A stretch of 64,000 bases of DNA from an uncultured Alistipes sp. (lineage in GTDB: Bacteria > Bacteroidota > Bacteroidia > Bacteroidales > Rikenellaceae): the NCBI GenBank assembly GCA_900545315.1, contig UQYM01000006.1:25341-89340 (forward strand), written 5' to 3'. The notes below the pieces were generated by a model that did not search any database, had not been told where the DNA came from, and saw only the letters and a list, made by a program, of their open reading frames with translations. Below are positions 56,031 through 64,000 of this stretch, piece by piece. A program made the translations under genes and the position numbers. The number at the start of each line of letters is the position of its first letter. Positions within the stretch are counted from its first letter, which is position 1.

Positions 56031-57626
56031 ATGTCCTCATCTTCCGCCTCGTCGTCGCGTTCCCGCAAACGCCGGATTATCCTGTTTACCCTGTTCGGTG
56101 TGGCTGTGGGGGTCAGCGTGACTATCGCTCTGAACCGGGTCTACATGAAGACCTCCTCCAACGAATATTGCATGTCGTGTCATGTGCATGAAGATGCCGA
56201 TAAAAGTTGGAAATATTCGGTCCACCACAATTCGAAAAGCGGTGTAATCACCGATTGTGCAGCGTGCCACCTCCCGCCGAAAGGAACTGCTGCACATTTC
56301 TTTACCAAACTGCGGATGGGAGCCAAAGATATCTGGTCCTACCTGACCAAGGATCCCGCTGAAATCGATTGGGAGAGCAAAGGCCAGCTCGAACACGCAC
56401 AGACCATTGTTTACAACGAATCGTGCAAGGCGTGCCATCAGGAGATCTCGCCGGTCCGCATCAGCGAAGAGGGATTTAAGGCTCACCTCTATTACAAAAA
56501 TAACGAAGAACGGCTCGGTTTGCAGTGTATCAGTTGCCACCTCGATGCCGGCCATTACGATCCCAATTACAGCCATGCCCGCATGGAGGGGGTGCCTCAA
56601 ACGACCCAGACCGGAGAACCCTTTACGACTGCGACCCCGATTACCGTTTTTGAAAGCTTTACGGAGCAGATTCCCGGTACACATGTCTCTTTCCAAATGA
56701 AGGCCATTCCGGGCGGCTCTTTCCTGATGGGTAGCCCCGAAGGGGAGCCCTTCCGGCAGAACGATGAGGGCCCGGTCCGCAAAGTGACGCTCTCCCCCTT
56801 CTTTATTGGCGAGGCAGAGGTTACGTGGGATATGTATTGGGCTTTTTATGCTGAAACCATGTCTGAAGGGCGTATTCCTCCCTCGGAGGTGTTTGCCAAC
56901 AACAGTGCCGATCCGAGTGTCGATGCGATCAGTGGTCCGACTCCTCCGTTCGGTATTCCCGATCAGGGTTGGGGCGGTGGGGATCGCCCGGCCATTACGA
57001 TGACCCATTATGCTGCCGAAACCTTCTGCCAGTGGTTGTCGAAAAAGACCGGCAAACACTACCGTTTGCCGACCGAGGCCGAATGGGAGTATGCTACACG
57101 TGGCGGTACACAGACCCCCTATTTCTTCCCGGGTGATCCGAAACGGTTGTCGAACGAAGGGTTCTGGCGTAAAATTTTCAAAGCGGATACGGCGCAGATT
57201 GCTCGTTACGTGGTGTATGCGAATGACAACAGGAATCGAACCGAGGAGCCATCGGCCGTTCAAGCCAATCCTTTCGGATTGAAAAATACGCTCGGGAACG
57301 TGATGGAATATTGCTCCGATTGGTATGCCCCCGATGCCTATCAGCAGCTCGAGGATGGCGCTGTCGATCCGAAAGGCCCGGCTAAGGGTACGGAACATGT
57401 GGTACGCGGTGGCTCCTTCAGTGATGATGCATCGGTGTTGCGTTCGGCGGCACGGTCCCATACCCGTCATGACGAATGGCTCAAAACCGACCCTCAGCAA
57501 CCTAAAAGTATCTGGTGGTACTCCGACGTTAAGGCGATCGGTTTCCGCGTCGTGTGTGAGTACGATGCCGCTGCAGCTAAGGCTGCCGCAGACAGCTTGT
57601 CATCAGGTGCCTCTGTTGTTAAATAA
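56031..57626 (+). CDS. Tetraheme cytochrome c (NapC/NirT-type) fused to a SUMF1-fold domain
   Basis: 531 residues. A basic N-terminus and one transmembrane helix (about 16-37) anchor the protein. The periplasmic part has four c-type haem motifs: CMSCH (47-51), CAACH (76-80), CKACH (132-136) and CISCH (166-170), as in NrfH/NapC quinol dehydrogenases. From about 220 to 525 there is a SUMF1/FGE-type fold (PGGSFLMGSPEG, YRLPTEAEWEYATRGG, NVMEYCSDWY, VVRGGSF, GFRVVCEYD). The two cysteines used by formylglycine-generating enzymes are absent from the GGSF region, so sulfatase activation is unlikely. It may be a quinol-linked electron donor whose SUMF1 part binds or converts a partner. No NrfA neighbour is present. 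Confidence 0.88.
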   Translation: MSSSSASSSRSRKRRIILFTLFGVAVGVSVTIALNRVYMKTSSNEYCMSCHVHEDADKSWKYSVHHNSKSGVITDCAACHLPPKGTAAHFFTKLRMGAKDIWSYLTKDPAEIDWESKGQLEHAQTIVYNESCKACHQEISPVRISEEGFKAHLYYKNNEERLGLQCISCHLDAGHYDPNYSHARMEGVPQTTQTGEPFTTATPITVFESFTEQIPGTHVSFQMKAIPGGSFLMGSPEGEPFRQNDEGPVRKVTLSPFFIGEAEVTWDMYWAFYAETMSEGRIPPSEVFANNSADPSVDAISGPTPPFGIPDQGWGGGDRPAITMTHYAAETFCQWLSKKTGKHYRLPTEAEWEYATRGGTQTPYFFPGDPKRLSNEGFWRKIFKADTAQIARYVVYANDNRNRTEEPSAVQANPFGLKNTLGNVMEYCSDWYAPDAYQQLEDGAVDPKGPAKGTEHVVRGGSFSDDASVLRSAARSHTRHDEWLKTDPQQPKSIWWYSDVKAIGFRVVCEYDAAAAKAAADSLSSGASVVK

Positions 57627-58071
57627 GCACGGTGTGAAACGATCTCTCCGGCAACCCGCACAATTTAGAGTATTTTCTCTGATTTGGTGGATAGGGAGGA
57701 ATAGGTGTAAGCCTGTCCGGGGCGAGGGAATGCGATAGCTGTATTGAAAAATTTTCGGATGGCAGAGTGAGTATTGCGAACGGATGCTAGTCATCGATGG
57801 CAATCGCTTGCGAACCCCGAATTTGAGCAGGCCACCGTTGGGCAGCTGTTTCGTGATAAGGAGCTTGCACGCACTGGGTGCGGAGGGTGATATATTGCCA
57901 TGCAGTTGCTGTCTGTCCAGCCAACGCGACTGTTTGGGCGCCCGTTCGCCCGCCTGTTCGGTTGCTACGGGAGTGGGGCGTTTGTGATATAAATAAAAGA
58001 AAAATTGATGCGGGTGAGAGAAGAGATGCTGGTCTCGTTCGGCTGCCCGAGAATCAATAACATTGCGAAAT
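57627..58071. other. Intergenic region before the flippase gene
   Basis: No supported gene in 445 bp and no clear promoter match. Confidence 0.5.
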
Positions 58072-59553
58072 ATGCTTAAACAACTGGCCGGTCAAACGGC
58101 TATCTACGGTATCAGCAGTATCGTTTCGCGTCTGCTGAACTATCTGCTGACCCCTTTCCTGACCCGTATCATGACGACAGGAGAGTATGGGGTGATCACC
58201 GATATGTATGCGTTGATCCCCTTTGCCATGGTGGTGCTGACCATGGGCATGGAGACCGGCTACTTCCGTTTTGCCGGGAAGGCAGCGAACATCCAGGAGC
58301 TGCGCCGGGTCTTCTCAACTACATGGGGTGCAGTCAGTGCCCTGGCTATTCTCTTTGCTGCAGCCGCGTTCCTATTTACGCCGGAGTTGTCGCAGGCGAT
58401 GGGATATGCCGACTATCCGTCCTACATCCAGATCGTGGCGTTGATTATTGCCCTGGATGTGATTACGGCCATCCCTTATGCCCGTCTGCGGCAAGAGAAC
58501 AAAGCTAAACTCTTTGTCATCCTACGCACCTTCTCCGTACTGCTGAATGTGGTGCTGGTGGTCTTTTTCTATTCGGCACTGCCGCACCTGGCAGCAAACA
58601 GCGGCTGGTGGGCCTCGCTGTATGATCCCGATTATGGTGCCGGATACTATCTGGTTGCCAATCTGATTACCAGCTTTGTGACCCTGTTGCTGCTCTTCCC
58701 CTCCTATCGGGATTGTGTGCCGAAAATCGACTGGCGACTGTTGCGAACGATCTTCATCTATTCGTTCCCGTTGTTGGTCAGCGGTGTGGCCGGTGTGGCC
58801 AACCAGTTTATCGATCGCCAAATGATCAAATACCTGATGCCCGCCGACGAAGCAATGGATGCCCTGGGTATTTATGGCGCCGTAGCCAAATTGGGGGTGA
58901 TTCTGCTGCTGTTCATCCAGATGTACCGTTATGCGGCTGAACCCTTCTTCCTCTCCAACTTCAAAAAAGAGGACTTTCTACGGGCCAATGCCGAAGCACT
59001 GAAATTTTTTACGATCGCTTCGGTGGGAATCTTTCTGCTGATCATGCTCTTTGTCGATCTGTTCGCGCTCTTTGTGGGGCCGGCCTTCCGACAAGGTATG
59101 TTCATCCTGCCCTTGATCCTGTTGGCCAACATCTTCTCCGGCATGACACTGAACCTCAATTTCTGGTATAAACAGACCGGTGAAACCCGTTATGCAATCT
59201 GGATCACCGGAACCGGGTTCGTCTTTACAGCACTACTGAACATCTGGCTGGTTCCAGCTCTGGGTTATGTTGGAGCGGCCTGGGGACGTTTCGGTTGTGA
59301 AGCGGTGATGCTTGCACTGAGCTATTGGCTCAATACCCAGCACTATCCCACTCCTTACGATGTGCGCCGCATTGGGGCATACTTCCTGCTGGGAGGCGTA
59401 CTGTACGGGTTCTCCTATTTGACCGGATTGTTGCCCGCCGTGCCAAAATATTTGTTAAATTTGATCCTGTTGATTGCATTTTTTGCAGTCGCCGTCCGTT
59501 GGGAGCATATTGATGTGAAGGGTCTTGTACGGTCGGTTTTAAGAAGAGGTTAA
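58072..59553 (+). CDS. Polysaccharide/oligosaccharide flippase (Wzx/MurJ-like MOP family)
   Basis: ATG 58072 gives 493 residues; a TTG at 58063 adds three. The protein has about 12-14 hydrophobic helices, begins MLKQLAGQTAIYGISSIVSRLLNY and includes the MOP-type FLTRIMTTGEYGVITDMY, as in lipid-linked oligosaccharide flippases. It would move undecaprenyl-linked sugars across the inner membrane. It is followed at 2 bp by dut, a neighbour arrangement seen in Bacteroidota genomes; the two are certainly co-transcribed. Confidence 0.88.
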   Translation: MLKQLAGQTAIYGISSIVSRLLNYLLTPFLTRIMTTGEYGVITDMYALIPFAMVVLTMGMETGYFRFAGKAANIQELRRVFSTTWGAVSALAILFAAAAFLFTPELSQAMGYADYPSYIQIVALIIALDVITAIPYARLRQENKAKLFVILRTFSVLLNVVLVVFFYSALPHLAANSGWWASLYDPDYGAGYYLVANLITSFVTLLLLFPSYRDCVPKIDWRLLRTIFIYSFPLLVSGVAGVANQFIDRQMIKYLMPADEAMDALGIYGAVAKLGVILLLFIQMYRYAAEPFFLSNFKKEDFLRANAEALKFFTIASVGIFLLIMLFVDLFALFVGPAFRQGMFILPLILLANIFSGMTLNLNFWYKQTGETRYAIWITGTGFVFTALLNIWLVPALGYVGAAWGRFGCEAVMLALSYWLNTQHYPTPYDVRRIGAYFLLGGVLYGFSYLTGLLPAVPKYLLNLILLIAFFAVAVRWEHIDVKGLVRSVLRRG

Positions 59554-59555
59554 TC

Positions 59556-59990
59556 ATGAAAGTAAAAGTAATCAATCGGTCGGCATACGACCTTCCACAG
59601 TATGAAACCGCACAGGCCGCAGGTCTCGATGTGCGGGCCAATATTACAGAAAGCATCACCCTCGGTCCGCTGGAGCGTGCATTGGTTCCGACCGGGCTCT
59701 TTATTGAGCTGCCAGAAGGGTATGAGATGCAGGTGCGTCCGCGTAGCGGTTTGGCTGCCAAACATGGCCTCTCATTGGTCAATGCCCCCGGAACGATCGA
59801 TCCAGATTATCGGGGCGAAATTAAGGTGATTTTGGTTAACCTGTCGAATACCCCCTATGAGTTGAAACCCGGAGAGCGGGTCGCCCAACTGGTGGTCTCG
59901 CAGTTCACCCGAGTGGAGTGGGAGCCGGTCGAAGAGCTGGGCGAAACCGAACGCGGTACCGGTGGATTCGGCTCTACCGGTGTAAAATAG
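59556..59990 (+). CDS. dut: dUTP diphosphatase
   Basis: Dut hydrolyses dUTP to dUMP, preventing uracil in DNA and providing dTMP precursor. The 144-residue trimeric enzyme has the five motifs in order: AAGLDVRAN, PRSGLAAKHG, NAPGTIDPDYRGE, GERVAQLVV, and RGTGGFGSTG at the C-terminus. Starts 2 bp after the flippase stop, so translation is likely coupled. Confidence 0.97.
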   Translation: MKVKVINRSAYDLPQYETAQAAGLDVRANITESITLGPLERALVPTGLFIELPEGYEMQVRPRSGLAAKHGLSLVNAPGTIDPDYRGEIKVILVNLSNTPYELKPGERVAQLVVSQFTRVEWEPVEELGETERGTGGFGSTGVK

Positions 59991-60249
59991 GATGAACGTT
60001 TTTGAAACGCTTCCGTTTGCGGAAATCTTTACGTGGGTGCTTAAAAATGGTAAGACTTACACGAAAGAGCGATATTAAGGCATGTATCTGACCTTCTTAT
60101 TGTGTAGGGAGTTATCCGTTTAAGGATGCGCTTGCTTCTCGGGGTCGTAGTGGATGCCCTGTTTTAGTAGTAGGTTTTGGGGTGTAAGTACCCTATCTCG
60201 AAAAATCTAAAAACTTATCATAGCCTCGTAACTTAACAACTCAATAAAA

Positions 60250-61398
60250 ATGCAGTTTAAAGATGTGATCGGACAACAGGAGGTGAAGCAGAAGCTCATC
60301 AGTAGCGTCGAACGCGGAAGGGTGAGCCATGCGCAGCTTTTTGTCGGCGATGAAGGGGTCGGGGCGTTGCCGTTGGCCATTGCCTATGCGCAGTATCTGA
60401 ACTGTCCTCATCGTCATGACGGCGATTCTTGCGGAAAGTGCCCCTCCTGTTATCAGATCGGTCAATTGGCCCATCCAGACCTGCATTTTGTCTTCCCGGT
60501 CAATACACCCAAAGGGAAAAGCGGCTCCGAAAAGCCCCTCAGCAGCCGGTTCATGGCGCAGTGGCGGGAACTGGTCTCCTCGACAGGAGGCTATTTTAAT
60601 GAACAGATGTGGTACGAGGCCATTGATATCGATAACAAGCAGGGAAATATCAGCACCTTTGAGGCGGATGAGATCATTCGCTCCCTCTCGTTCAAATCGT
60701 TCGAATCGGAGTACAAGATCGTGCTGATCTGGCTGCCCGAACGGATGAATATTCCGGCTGCCAATAAGTTGCTCAAGATCCTGGAAGAGCCTTGGGACAA
60801 AACCCTCTTCTTGATGGTTAGTCAATCTCCGGATAAGCTGTTGCCCACCATCATTTCCCGTACTCAAGGAGTGACGGTACCGGCAATCGATCAAGCCGAT
60901 CTGGCCGCGTGGCTGATGTCGCATCGAAATCTGGGGGCGGCTGATGCCGATAAGGTGGCTCGTTTGTCGCGAGGCAACCTGTTGGAGGCGGATCGATGCC
61001 TGCAGGCGATGTCTTCCGGTGTCGGAAATGAGGCGTTCGATCTGTTTGTTCAGCTGATGCGGCTCAGTTATGAGAATCGGCACATGGAGCTGTTGGAGTG
61101 GGCCGAAACGGTGGCCGCAATGGGACGCGAAGAGCAAAAACGGCTGATGATCAATTCAATCCGATTGATACGGGATAGCTATATGATGACGGCTGGCGTT
61201 CCCGAGATCTCCTACCTGTTTGGGCGGGAGTACGAGTTCTGCAAAAAGTTTGCACCGTATGTCAACAACAGCAACGTGGAGCGGTTGGTGGCCGAAATGG
61301 AGCTGGTGGTCCGTCAGGTGGGACAAAACGGTAACCCCAAATTGATCTTCCCCCACTTTGCCTTGACAGTGAGTAAATTGATCGGTCCGTTGAAGTGA
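60250..61398 (+). CDS. holB: DNA polymerase III delta-prime subunit
   Basis: Delta-prime is part of the clamp loader. The 382-residue protein has the first AAA+ domain with the P-loop region GDEGVGALPLAIA, in which the Walker-A lysine is replaced (GVGAL), as usual for the non-hydrolysing delta-prime. A zinc-binding CPHRHDGDSCGKCPSC, and SRTQGVTVPAI in the sensor-1 region follow. It ends overlapping folK by one base (TGATG). Confidence 0.9.
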   Translation: MQFKDVIGQQEVKQKLISSVERGRVSHAQLFVGDEGVGALPLAIAYAQYLNCPHRHDGDSCGKCPSCYQIGQLAHPDLHFVFPVNTPKGKSGSEKPLSSRFMAQWRELVSSTGGYFNEQMWYEAIDIDNKQGNISTFEADEIIRSLSFKSFESEYKIVLIWLPERMNIPAANKLLKILEEPWDKTLFLMVSQSPDKLLPTIISRTQGVTVPAIDQADLAAWLMSHRNLGAADADKVARLSRGNLLEADRCLQAMSSGVGNEAFDLFVQLMRLSYENRHMELLEWAETVAAMGREEQKRLMINSIRLIRDSYMMTAGVPEISYLFGREYEFCKKFAPYVNNSNVERLVAEMELVVRQVGQNGNPKLIFPHFALTVSKLIGPLK

Positions 61399-61925
61399 TG
61401 GCACGTGCAGTATTGTTGACAGGGGGTAATTTGGGCGAGGTGGCGCAAACGTTGGCTACGGCTCGTCGTAAACTGGCCGAACGGGCCGGTCGAGAATTGG
61501 CCGCTTCCACGCTCTATGAATCGGAGCCGTGGGGGTTCGAGGCGCCGGAACGTTTCCTGAATCAAGTGTTGGTCTTGGATACACCGCTCGAGCCCGAACA
61601 GCTGCTGGACTGTTGTCAACAGATTGAACAAGAGGGCGGACGTGTACGCCCCCAATCACAAACACAAGTTTTGCAAAATGTAGAGGGGCAATCGGTTGCG
61701 GATGAGCTGAATCCCCCTTTACGCCAGTATAGCTCCCGAAGTTTGGATATCGATATTCTCTTCTACGGGGATCAGGCGATCGATACGCCTCGATTGCAGA
61801 TACCCCATCCATTATTGCATCGGCGAGGATTTGTCTTGCGTCCGTTGGCGGAGGTACTGCCCGATTTTGTGCACCCTATTTTACATAAAACGGTAAGCCA
61901 ACTGCTCGATGAGCTGAAAGAGTAG
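61398..61925 (+). CDS. folK: 6-hydroxymethyl-7,8-dihydropterin pyrophosphokinase
   Basis: FolK transfers pyrophosphate from ATP to 6-hydroxymethyl-dihydropterin, the product of FolB (encoded at 18.9 kb). ATG 61398 gives 175 residues; GTG 61395 is an alternative. The N-terminus LLTGGNLGEVAQTL, STLYESEPWGF, the catalytic-loop Arg pair in GGRVRP, RSLDIDILFYG with the magnesium Asp residues, and IPHPLLHRRGFVLRPLAEVLP are all present. Between GRVR and RSLDIDIL about 29 residues occur instead of the usual 7-8: an insertion of about 22 in the mobile catalytic loop 3. Confidence 0.9.
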   Translation: MARAVLLTGGNLGEVAQTLATARRKLAERAGRELAASTLYESEPWGFEAPERFLNQVLVLDTPLEPEQLLDCCQQIEQEGGRVRPQSQTQVLQNVEGQSVADELNPPLRQYSSRSLDIDILFYGDQAIDTPRLQIPHPLLHRRGFVLRPLAEVLPDFVHPILHKTVSQLLDELKE

Positions 61926-62071
61926 CAAGGGCTGATATTGGAGATTGGATAGACTCTCTGGCCTGCTGTTGAGAGCGGCCAGAAGGGATTCTATGGCTCT
62001 GTATAAGGTGTGGCCGGGTGGATTGGCTCAGGACGTCCAATGATTATGCTAGTCGAAGCATGCAGAAAAAA

Positions 62072-63223
62072 TTAGATGATTCGGCGGGTTCGGGCGTCGG
62101 CACGCAAAGACATCGAGCCAAAATCGACTCCCTCCAACAGCACGGCACCTGGGCGTTTCCCCACCTCGAAGCTTCCGGCCCAATCGGTTATGCCGAGGGC
62201 TTCGGCTCCGTTCTGTGTAGCCCAACGGATACGCTCATGCAGCGGAATCTCTGGCAGCTGTTTCATCTCTTCGACCAGGGATAAACTCTCGTTAGAGGCC
62301 AGGCTATCGGTGCCAAGTGCGATGCGGACCCCTTTCTTCCATAATAATGTTGCGGGCGGATGTGCTCCTTCGATGTAGTCGTTTGACCGGGGACAAAGTA
62401 CCCAGGTGATCTCTCCCGATGTGAAATGGGCCTCCAGACGCTCTACAACGGCCTCGTCAACAAAGGTGTTGTGGATCAGCAAAAGCTGTTTGTTCGAAGG
62501 GGTTGATGCTACGATACGCTCCGCAGGAGAGCCGTAGTGGGCAAAATCGATGGTCACCCCCATGCGCTCGTTACGGTCATGCAATGTGCCGCATCCACAA
62601 AAGAGATCGGTTTCGGCTCGGCTCTCCATAAAATGGATCGAGAGCGGGTTCCCCCGTTGGGCCAGATCCCGGAAAAGGGCATCTTGCAACGAATAGGTGG
62701 CATGGGGAGTGGGCGAGCAGCTGAGCCCGAGTTGTGAGGCCTTGTCTAAGATACGGTCCATCGGTGAGAAATCGGTACAGCGCAGCCCGAAATACTCAAT
62801 AAAATTGTGGTAATGGATTTTACTTTTGAGTTTTACTTCGAATGTAGAATCTCCGTTGCAGATATCTCCGACAGCCGTAACCCCCTCCTGAAACATCTTG
62901 GCATCCCAATACCGGACAGCCGCTAATCGCTCTTCAGGCGTTGCTTCGTGACGCACGCGGGCCATCCCGTCAGCAAAACCGGCAAAGCCGCTGTGACGGG
63001 CGATTTTGCCGCGTAAATAGGAGAGCTCACTATGGCAATGGGCATTGACCATTCCGGGAATGAGTATGCCGTTGAAAAATTCGACCCCTTCGCAGGAGTC
63101 GATGGCTTCCCGTGTGGTGATCTCAACCACCCGTCCCTCAGCGTCGAACGAGAGTATCGCCGAGCTCAGAAACCCCTGTGGTGTCCAAAGCAAATGGGAG
63201 GAAATCTTTCGTAAGGGTGCCAT
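62072..63223 (-). CDS. Amidohydrolase-superfamily protein (deaminase type)
   Basis: A 383-residue metal-dependent hydrolase with the first metal His pair in VNAHCHSELSY (about 60-65), a His in SIHFMES, LLIHNTF, and the metal Asp in LGTDSLASN near 315. The N-terminal and C-terminal beta-sandwich (composite domain) is that of ATZ/TRZ-like deaminases such as SAH, guanine or aminofutalosine deaminases. The substrate cannot be settled. Its first 29 codons are overlapped by the end of the DUF4296 gene (86 bp). Confidence 0.85.
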   Translation of the reverse strand: MAPLRKISSHLLWTPQGFLSSAILSFDAEGRVVEITTREAIDSCEGVEFFNGILIPGMVNAHCHSELSYLRGKIARHSGFAGFADGMARVRHEATPEERLAAVRYWDAKMFQEGVTAVGDICNGDSTFEVKLKSKIHYHNFIEYFGLRCTDFSPMDRILDKASQLGLSCSPTPHATYSLQDALFRDLAQRGNPLSIHFMESRAETDLFCGCGTLHDRNERMGVTIDFAHYGSPAERIVASTPSNKQLLLIHNTFVDEAVVERLEAHFTSGEITWVLCPRSNDYIEGAHPPATLLWKKGVRIALGTDSLASNESLSLVEEMKQLPEIPLHERIRWATQNGAEALGITDWAGSFEVGKRPGAVLLEGVDFGSMSLRADARTRRII

Positions 63224-64000
63224 GTCGTTGTATGGAAAGGTGCGGAATGGAGTAGAAATAACGGGCCTGAACCGAATCTTGGATCTGTTCCGGGGTCGGA
63301 TAACGGGTGACCCGCAACGAGTCGATCGTTACACTGGTCGTATATTGCCGATTCTCTCTCAGCGTCGTATAGGCCGGGTAGATGTTGAGCCACTGTTTTC
63401 CCTTCGTGCCCGGTTTGATGGTAACGTTAGCCGATCCGGCGTTGCGTGTCCCCTTGGTATAGCTGCGGTAGAGATAATTGCTCCGCTTGCCCGCAGAGTC
63501 CGTTAGGCATTGCATATATTGTACGTAAGGATTCAGATCCGACGAATCGATCTGATAGATCCATTCAATCTTGTATTCCCCCTCCTCGACCGGTATTTTG
63601 ATGGTGGGAGAGTCCTGTGCGCGACTCAGACGGGTGTAACGTCGCGGTTTCAACTCACTGTACACCTCCTTTTTGTAGAGCTCCGACGCAATGCGATTCA
63701 TCGTATCACGCAGCGCAACCGCATCGATCCAAGGTCGCCCCTTGGCTTGTAGCGTATCCAGAGCTGCCTGCAGAACATCACTGAACTTTAAACTTTTGCG
63801 TTTGGTGAGCCCTTCGATCGTGTACATGAAGTCTTCGGGAGTGTACCCGTAATGTTCAAAAATCGGGGTATAAACATCCATCGAATCTTGTTCGAATTCA
63901 TAGGTGGCGTACGAGTCCCAATAGGCATTGGCCAGATATAGATCGCCGACAATGGATACCAACGTGATGTCCGGAATGTTTTTTGGCTTGTTGCACGAGA
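63138..64000 (-). CDS. DUF4296-type lipoprotein, 5' end beyond window
   Basis: The minus-strand frame stays open from 63138 to the right edge, and the last codons visible read S-C-N-K-P-K-N-I-P-D-I, consistent with a lipobox Cys at about 63995, so the gene starts just outside. Within the window about 280 residues are present. The segment VSIVGDLYLANAYWDSYATYEFEQD and HYGYTPEDFMYTIEGL (about residues 12-35 and 50-65 after the Cys) matches DUF4296, a Bacteroidota lipoprotein family of unknown function. The C-terminal part (RPWIDAVALRD to TLVRR) is longer than the usual domain and overlaps the amidohydrolase gene by 86 bp. Confidence 0.75.
   Translation of the reverse strand, partial: SCNKPKNIPDITLVSIVGDLYLANAYWDSYATYEFEQDSMDVYTPIFEHYGYTPEDFMYTIEGLTKRKSLKFSDVLQAALDTLQAKGRPWIDAVALRDTMNRIASELYKKEVYSELKPRRYTRLSRAQDSPTIKIPVEEGEYKIEWIYQIDSSDLNPYVQYMQCLTDSAGKRSNYLYRSYTKGTRNAGSANVTIKPGTKGKQWLNIYPAYTTLRENRQYTTSVTIDSLRVTRYPTPEQIQDSVQARYFYSIPHLSIQRHGTLTKDFLPFALDTTGVSELGDTLVRR

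Noticed and set aside
60250..61398. Loss of the Walker-A lysine in HolB as a defect
   Set aside because: Delta-prime clamp-loader subunits normally do not hydrolyse ATP and often lack this lysine, so it is ordinary.
1..64000. CRISPR arrays, rRNA genes, insertion sequences with inverted repeats
   Set aside because: No regularly spaced repeat array, no rRNA sequence and no transposase gene were seen; the only mobile-element trace is the integrase fragment at 41.4 kb.

Overview
The window looks like chromosome of a Bacteroidota member, most likely Bacteroidales. A gut-type, relatively GC-rich lineage near Rikenellaceae/Alistipes is my guess, not a demonstrated placement. The evidence is Bacteroidota-type promoters (TTTG, 19-21 bp, TAnnTTTG) upstream of many genes, no clear Shine-Dalgarno sites, an HU-SPOR protein, PorX, an S20/ClpB/UvrC set of Bacteroidota character, and secreted lipoprotein glycosidases (GH29, GH88, GH92).

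Layout. 1-10 kb: a secreted GH37 trehalase cut by the left edge, PBP1A, asd, then a minus-strand run of lgt + HU-SPOR, riboflavin synthase + an orphan sensor kinase, and a degenerate S24-type regulator. 10-23 kb: tRNA-Arg(CCG), pepP, ugd, a NodB deacetylase, ubiX, uvrC with a low-complexity tail, folB, the B12-dependent class II ribonucleotide reductase nrdJ and a DedA-like membrane protein. 23-37 kb: clpB, rpsT with tRNA-Glu, a GT4 glycosyltransferase, a FecCD/BtuCD-type ABC importer, a class I aminotransferase, porX and tsaE. 37-49 kb: a heparinase II/III-like lyase with a GH88 unsaturated glucuronyl hydrolase, tRNA-Pro(GGG) followed by an integrase remnant, an ECF sigma/membrane protein/DUF4097-like secreted protein operon, GH29 fucosidase, an EamA transporter and a GT90-like glycosyltransferase. 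49-64 kb: nrdD-nrdG (anaerobic class III ribonucleotide reductase) behind a clear cobalamin riboswitch, GH92 mannosidase, an unusual tetraheme cytochrome c-SUMF1 fusion, a flippase-dut pair, holB-folK, and an amidohydrolase that overlaps a DUF4296 lipoprotein cut by the right edge.

How it fits together. The strongest system-level observation is the deoxyribonucleotide supply: a B12-requiring NrdJ is encoded without a riboswitch, while the B12-independent NrdDG operon sits behind a cobalamin aptamer. This predicts that B12 silences the class III enzyme when the class II enzyme can work. An ABC importer of the family that carries B12, haem or siderophores lies between them. Glycan foraging is represented by scattered single enzymes and one lyase/GH88 pair without SusC/SusD. 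PorX and a PorY-like orphan kinase are both present but 27 kb apart. The most unusual single protein is the NapC/NirT-type tetraheme cytochrome joined to a SUMF1-fold domain lacking the formylglycine-generating cysteines. Intergenic stretches of 300-1000 bp are common and mostly contain only promoters, hairpins or nothing recognisable.
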